Source: Foliamicus sp965115835 (GTDB lineage Bacteria; Pseudomonadota; Gammaproteobacteria; Steroidobacterales; Foliamicaceae). Taken from it: a DNA stretch of 64,000 nt. Within the stretch, counting starts at the first letter, position 1. Every line of letters starts with the position of its first letter. The notes beneath the pieces were generated by a model. The model saw nothing but the letters and a program-made list of their open reading frames with translations. It did not search any database and had not been told where the DNA came from. The translations under genes were made by a program, and so were the position numbers. The stretch is from NCBI GenBank assembly GCA_965115835.1, contig OZ220471.1, forward strand, positions 1,674,001-1,738,000, read 5' to 3'. Below are positions 60,963 through 64,000 of this stretch, one piece after another.

Positions 60963-61184
60963 CGCTTTCGTTACCCGCCCTTCCCCTATGCTGACTCGTG
61001 ACCGGATCGATCAGACCACAGTTATGCACTACGAAGATTTACGTGATCACTCACGATCAATTTCCCCGGCAATACCATGCGTACTGTTCGCGCGGCCCTA
61101 CATCCCTCTTGCATCAACCCATTCCGATGGCTTCCGACCAGAGGCTGGTAGTACCAAGTAGGCACCTTATGGTATCCCCGATGC

Positions 61185-61244
61185 ATGAAACTCACTCAAG
61201 CTCAATACGAACAGATCACGCCCCATCTACCGGTGCAGCACTGA
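61185..61244 (+). pseudogene. IS5-family transposase, first 18 codons only
   Basis: M-K-L-T-Q-A-Q-Y-E-Q-I-T-P-H-L-P-V-Q is the usual N-terminus of a transposase of the IS5 group, followed by H and a stop. The sequence diverges right after this into the R2 region. The rest of the element is lost. Confidence 0.65.
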
Positions 61245-61272
61245 CGTGCCCCCCATCGGCGGATCCAGTCTG

Positions 61273-61294
61273 AATGTTAGTGCATTGACGATTT
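61273..61294. repeat. Right-end repeat of cassette 2 (R2)
   Basis: AATGTTAGTGCATTGACGATTT, 21 of 22 identical with R1 at 56364-56385, in the same orientation; TGACC follows 13 bases later as in R1. Confidence 0.65.
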
Positions 61295-61430
61295 CTCTGC
61301 CAAGCTGACCATCTGGATGAAACCGGTGTAGCGGTTTGCAGTCCCCGTAGCACACGGTTTCCCTGAGCGCCCGTACGCTTTCGGTCTGTCCATGCGCATC
61401 CATCGCGTTTTTTTGGATAGCGCACAGCTC

Positions 61431-62126
61431 TCACACCCTTCTCACAGTCCACAGCACCTTGCCGACGATATGCACATCGTGTGCCGGGACGGTGTAGTCG
61501 GCGTAGTCCGGGCTGGTTGATTTGAGTTGCAGTCCGGGTTCGTCCCCGGCGACCTGCTCGACGCGCTTGACCACCAGTCCGTTGCCGTCCCACAGCACGA
61601 ACATCTCGCCGGTGGCGGGCGTCCGGCGGGAGGTGTCCACGAGCAGCCGGTCGCCTTCGGACAGTTCCGGCTCCATCGACACGCCGCGCACCCGCAGCAC
61701 CCGGACGGCCTCGGGCGTGGCGCCGCCCTCGTGGCGGATCATCCCTTCGGGCAGGAACCAGCGGGCCTTTTCGTCCACGAATTCGGCGGCCAGCGCTCCC
61801 GCTCCCGCCGAGGCTTCCACTTCCACCTCCGGGATGCCGGCAAGCCGCGCAGGCGAACCGGCCGGCGCGCGTGTGCGGCGCAGCTTCGGCCCGCTCCGCC
61901 TGCGCCGGGGCGGGCGCTCGGCGTGGCGCAGGTCTCTCACGTTGCAGCCGAGCACTCCGGCGAGCTTCTCCGCATCGCTGTGACCGAGCACCCTGGGGCT
62001 CCCGCGCTCCAGGAAACCGTGCATGTAGCTCACGTTGCGGCCGATGGCCAGCGACGCCTCGCGCATGTTGAGCCCGCGTTCCCATAGCAGGTCGCGGATT
62101 TTTTTTCGTACCGGGTCGTTTGGCAT
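61431..62126 (-). CDS. HTH/S24-peptidase repressor (LexA/CI type)
   Basis: 231 residues. An XRE-like helix-turn-helix is in the first ~60 residues, a proline/arginine linker follows, and the C-terminal S24 peptidase domain has the active-site serine in R-G-V-S-M-E-P and the lysine in V-V-K-R-V. The protein is expected to cleave itself when RecA is active and so release genes it represses. ATG at 62126 has GAGG 8 bases upstream. Divergent from the HTH gene at 62218 with an operator-like site between, a layout seen in phages and integrative conjugative elements. Confidence 0.88.
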   Translation of the reverse strand: MPNDPVRKKIRDLLWERGLNMREASLAIGRNVSYMHGFLERGSPRVLGHSDAEKLAGVLGCNVRDLRHAERPPRRRRSGPKLRRTRAPAGSPARLAGIPEVEVEASAGAGALAAEFVDEKARWFLPEGMIRHEGGATPEAVRVLRVRGVSMEPELSEGDRLLVDTSRRTPATGEMFVLWDGNGLVVKRVEQVAGDEPGLQLKSTSPDYADYTVPAHDVHIVGKVLWTVRRV

Positions 62127-62182
62127 TGCAGGTCCTCGCACGGTTGTCCCGGGGGATAGCATATCGACTAACGGAAGCTATT

Positions 62183-62197
62183 GCAAACGATATTTGC
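62183..62197. promoter_or_regulatory. Operator-like inverted repeat between repressor and transfer operon
   Basis: GCAAA at 62183-62187 and TTTGC at 62193-62197 are perfect complements with a 5-base spacer, in the 91-base gap between the divergent repressor and transfer genes. TTGCAA overlapping its left arm could be a -35 box for the plus-strand operon. Confidence 0.45.
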
Positions 62198-62217
62198 CGC
62201 CCGTAAGGTAGCCCGCC

Positions 62218-62949
62218 ATGAGTGATCCCGCCCTACAGTTCCGCAACGCCATACAGGCCTGGCTCGAGCGCACCGGCATCCCGCCATCGCGACTCGGCGC
62301 CGCCGCCCTGGGCGATCCGTCGTTCGTGCTGCGGCTGATGCGCGGGCGCATTCCGCGCCTGGGCACGGCGGACCGGCTGCTCGCCTTCATCGGCGAGGAA
62401 CCGGTCGGTCCCGCCTTCCGGGCCGAGGTCGAGGCGTTCATCGGGATCGTGCGCGCCAAGCCGTATCTGCTCGGCCTGGCCGCGACGGGCGATCCGTCGT
62501 TCGTTGCGCGGCTGCGCCGGGGCGTCTCGCCCCGACTGGACACCGTGGCGCGGGTGCGCGCCTGGATGGCGGAGCACTGCAGCCCGGCCGCGCGCGATGC
62601 GATCCGCGCAGCAGTGGCCGCCGCAACGGCGAGAACCGCTCCATCCGGCGCCGACCGCAACCACAGCACCCCAACTACCACTGTCAACAACAACAAAGGA
62701 GACGCTTCCATGAACGGGCAACCGATGCAATATCTGGGTACGCGCGAGGCCGCGGCCTTTCTGGGGCTTTCGCCCCGCACGCTGGATCGCTACCGGGTGA
62801 CCGGCGAGGGACCGGCGTTTCACAAGTTCGGGGCGCGCATTCGCTATGCGCAAGCCGACCTCGACGACTGGGCGGCGGCGCGCCGCATGACCTCGACCTC
62901 CGACGATCGCCTGAGCCGCGCCTCCGGACGCATCCGGAGGGTGTCGTAA
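62218..62949 (+). CDS. HTH protein fused in frame to an AlpA/excisionase-like HTH
   Basis: 243 residues in one frame with two parts. Residues 1-140 contain two repeats of a small helical unit (L-G-D-P-S-F-V-L-R-L-M-R-G-R and T-G-D-P-S-F-V-A-R-L-R-R-G). Residues 165-243 are a MerR/AlpA-like DNA-binding domain (T-R-E-A-A-A-F-L-G-L-S-P-R-T-L-D-R-Y). A low-complexity linker rich in T and N joins them. An ATG at 62710 has AAGGAG 8 bases upstream, so the second part may also be made as a separate 79-residue protein. The stop overlaps the next ATG (TAATG). It is the first gene of the transfer operon. Confidence 0.75.
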   Translation: MSDPALQFRNAIQAWLERTGIPPSRLGAAALGDPSFVLRLMRGRIPRLGTADRLLAFIGEEPVGPAFRAEVEAFIGIVRAKPYLLGLAATGDPSFVARLRRGVSPRLDTVARVRAWMAEHCSPAARDAIRAAVAAATARTAPSGADRNHSTPTTTVNNNKGDASMNGQPMQYLGTREAAAFLGLSPRTLDRYRVTGEGPAFHKFGARIRYAQADLDDWAAARRMTSTSDDRLSRASGRIRRVS

Positions 62950-63299
62950 TGCGCTGTGCGCGGAGAAACAGGATCATTGCGGCCCTCCCTGAGAACATCC
63001 GCGCGCCGGCGGCCCTGACCGTTCCGGTTCTGACCGTTTCGATTCTGTCGCTGGTCTTCGGCGCCGATACGGCGCTGGCCTCGTCGGACACGACGTTTCA
63101 GGGACCGCTGAACACGGTGAAGAACATCGTCGGGGGCACCGGCGGGCAGCTTGCGGCGGCCCTTGCGGTGGGCGCGGCGCTGGTCGGCTCGGTGATGCGT
63201 TTCAACACCCAGCAGTTGCTCGGCGCGGTCGGCGTCGGTATCGCGGCGGGCGCCGGCGTGGCCATCGTCACCGGTCTGGTCGGCACGGCGATCGTCTGA
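62949..63299 (+). CDS. traA: Conjugative pilin, TraA-like
   Basis: 116 residues: a basic N-terminus and signal segment (residues about 1-45, ending T-A-L-A), then a short mature part with two hydrophobic helices rich in G, A and V. This shape and the following traL/traE identify the F-type pilin position, though the sequence itself is not conserved enough to be sure. Overlaps both neighbours by one base (TAATG, TGATG). Confidence 0.75.
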   Translation: MRCARRNRIIAALPENIRAPAALTVPVLTVSILSLVFGADTALASSDTTFQGPLNTVKNIVGGTGGQLAAALAVGAALVGSVMRFNTQQLLGAVGVGIAAGAGVAIVTGLVGTAIV

Positions 63300-63598
63300 T
63301 GACGGCGAACGACACCGCGCGGTACGCCATTCCCCGGCGTCTCGACGATCCCGAGCGCTGGCTGTTCTGGACCGCGGACGAAGCGGCGGCGCTGCTGGGT
63401 CCGGCGTTGCTCGGGCTGGCCGCCAACGCCTTCGTCGCGGGTCTCGTGGCCGGCGTCGGGGGCTGGCTGCTGCTGCGCCGGATCAAGCGCGGGGGCGGCG
63501 CCGATGTCGTGCGCTGCGCGCTGTACTGGTTCCTGCCGGACTTTGCGCTGCGGCTGGCCGCCATGCCGCCGAGCCATGTCCGCCGCTACCTGGGTTGA
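63299..63598 (+). CDS. traL: Type IV conjugative transfer protein TraL
   Basis: 99-residue inner-membrane protein of F-type transfer systems. It opens I-P-R-R-L-D-D-P-E-R-W-L-F-W-T-A-D-E, which is the family signature, followed by two hydrophobic segments separated by a short loop. Needed for pilus assembly. Starts on the TGATG overlap with traA. Confidence 0.9.
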   Translation: MTANDTARYAIPRRLDDPERWLFWTADEAAALLGPALLGLAANAFVAGLVAGVGGWLLLRRIKRGGGADVVRCALYWFLPDFALRLAAMPPSHVRRYLG

Positions 63599-63603
63599 AC
63601 GCC

Positions 63604-64000
63604 ATGCGCCGGGACGTTCGGGACGCCGAGAACCGCAGGACTCGCGATGCGCGACTGGCGCTGGCGGTTCTGCTGGTGCTGTCGCTGCTCGCCAATCTGG
63701 CGCTGTCGGTGGGCCTTGCCGGTCGCGAGGCGGTGACGGTGCTGGTGCCGGCGGTTTCCGGGCCGGTGTGGGAGGTGGGCGGCAGCTGGGCGGGCCGGCG
63801 CTACCTGGAGGACGCGGCGCGCACGGCGGCGGTGACGCTGCTGACACTGACGCCGGAGAACGCCGGGCATGTGCGCGAGGCGGCGGCGCGGATGAGCGCG
63901 GCCGAAGCGCGGGGCGCCATCGGCGCCTGGGTAGCGGCGGAGGCCGGGCGCATGGCCCGCAGGGATCTGTCGAGCGCGTTCTATCCGCGGCGCATCGACG
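63604..64000 (+). CDS. traE: Type IV conjugative transfer protein TraE (runs off the window)
   Basis: The first 132 codons of a TraE-like pilus assembly protein: a basic N-terminus, one membrane segment (residues about 20-42, L-A-V-L-L-V-L-S-L-L-A-N), then the periplasmic part with Y-L-E-D-A-A-R-T-A-A and Y-P-R-R-I-D at the edge. ATG at 63604 is 5 bases after the traL stop. The gene continues beyond 64000. Confidence 0.88.
   Translation, partial: MRRDVRDAENRRTRDARLALAVLLVLSLLANLALSVGLAGREAVTVLVPAVSGPVWEVGGSWAGRRYLEDAARTAAVTLLTLTPENAGHVREAAARMSAAEARGAIGAWVAAEAGRMARRDLSSAFYPRRID

Larger units (their letters stand above)
60963..61430. other. Intergenic region with R2 and an IS relic
   Basis: 468 bases between the DGQHR gene and the repressor gene. 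Besides an IS5-type transposase start (61185) and R2 (61273), no gene is visible. The promoter of the DGQHR operon should lie at its left edge; no clear consensus boxes were found. Confidence 0.5.

Overview
The window is GC-rich chromosomal DNA from a proteobacterium, most likely a gammaproteobacterium. Pointers are the miaB-phoH-ybeY-corC gene order, the divergent ssb/uvrA pair, the SSB tail DDEVPF, the TonB-dependent receptor with an EEIVVTAQKR plug start, and tRNA-Ile(GAT)/tRNA-Ala(TGC) upstream of a 23S-5S pair. No 16S or taxonomic marker is present, so the assignment is tentative.

Region 1 (about 1-12400) is metabolic: a DUF2878 membrane protein, an acetyltransferase and a NUDIX/metallo-beta-lactamase fusion in one overlapping operon. 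It is followed by two SDRs (one with a signal peptide), a flavin monooxygenase and a Rieske oxygenase in a row, an MFS/GPH transporter, an aldehyde dehydrogenase, a secreted sulfatase-modifying-factor-like protein, and a small HTH antitoxin-like pair. Region 2 (12424-27161) is housekeeping plus metal efflux: lnt (TTG start, internal 36-bp triplicated repeat), a czcCBA-type efflux operon, corC, ybeY, phoH, miaB, ssb and uvrA.

Region 3 (27197-40578) is an unusual catabolic-looking cluster. It has five two-domain SnoaL/NTF2-like proteins of two subtypes, a bicupin, a zinc-thiol methyltransferase of the MetE C-terminal/EaCoMT family, a histidinol-dehydrogenase-family enzyme resembling HpsN, a TonB-dependent receptor and a sodium/solute symporter. 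The operon SnoaL-SnoaL-HpsN-like-MetE-like is transcribed divergently from the receptor across a 160-bp region with two direct repeats. This suggests uptake and oxidation of a specific small molecule, still unidentified.

Region 4 (40832-44542) is a ribosomal RNA operon on the minus strand: its own promoter, boxA-like leader, tRNA-Ile, tRNA-Ala, 23S, 5S and terminator, with no 16S gene. A complete 1623-bp insertion sequence with 16-bp inverted ends and a 9-bp target duplication lies directly upstream of that promoter.

Region 5 (46444-61310) is a defence island made of two tandem cassettes that appear to share the same ends. Each starts with a ~180-bp repeat (47061 and 56662) and ends near a second repeat (56364 and 61273). 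Cassette 1 carries a DRT type 1-like reverse transcriptase-nitrilase, a Ser/Thr kinase and an AAA ATPase with a zinc-hook CxxC and a C-terminal HEPN motif. Cassette 2 carries a tightly overlapping operon of a DGQHR (DndB-like) protein, an unrecognised protein and a D12-class adenine methyltransferase. The left end of cassette 1 cuts a DUF2235 gene, and no recombinase lies inside either cassette.

Region 6 (61431-64000) is the edge of a conjugative element with an F-type transfer system: an S24/HTH repressor divergent from an HTH protein, then a pilin (TraA-like), TraL and the start of TraE, running off the end of the window.
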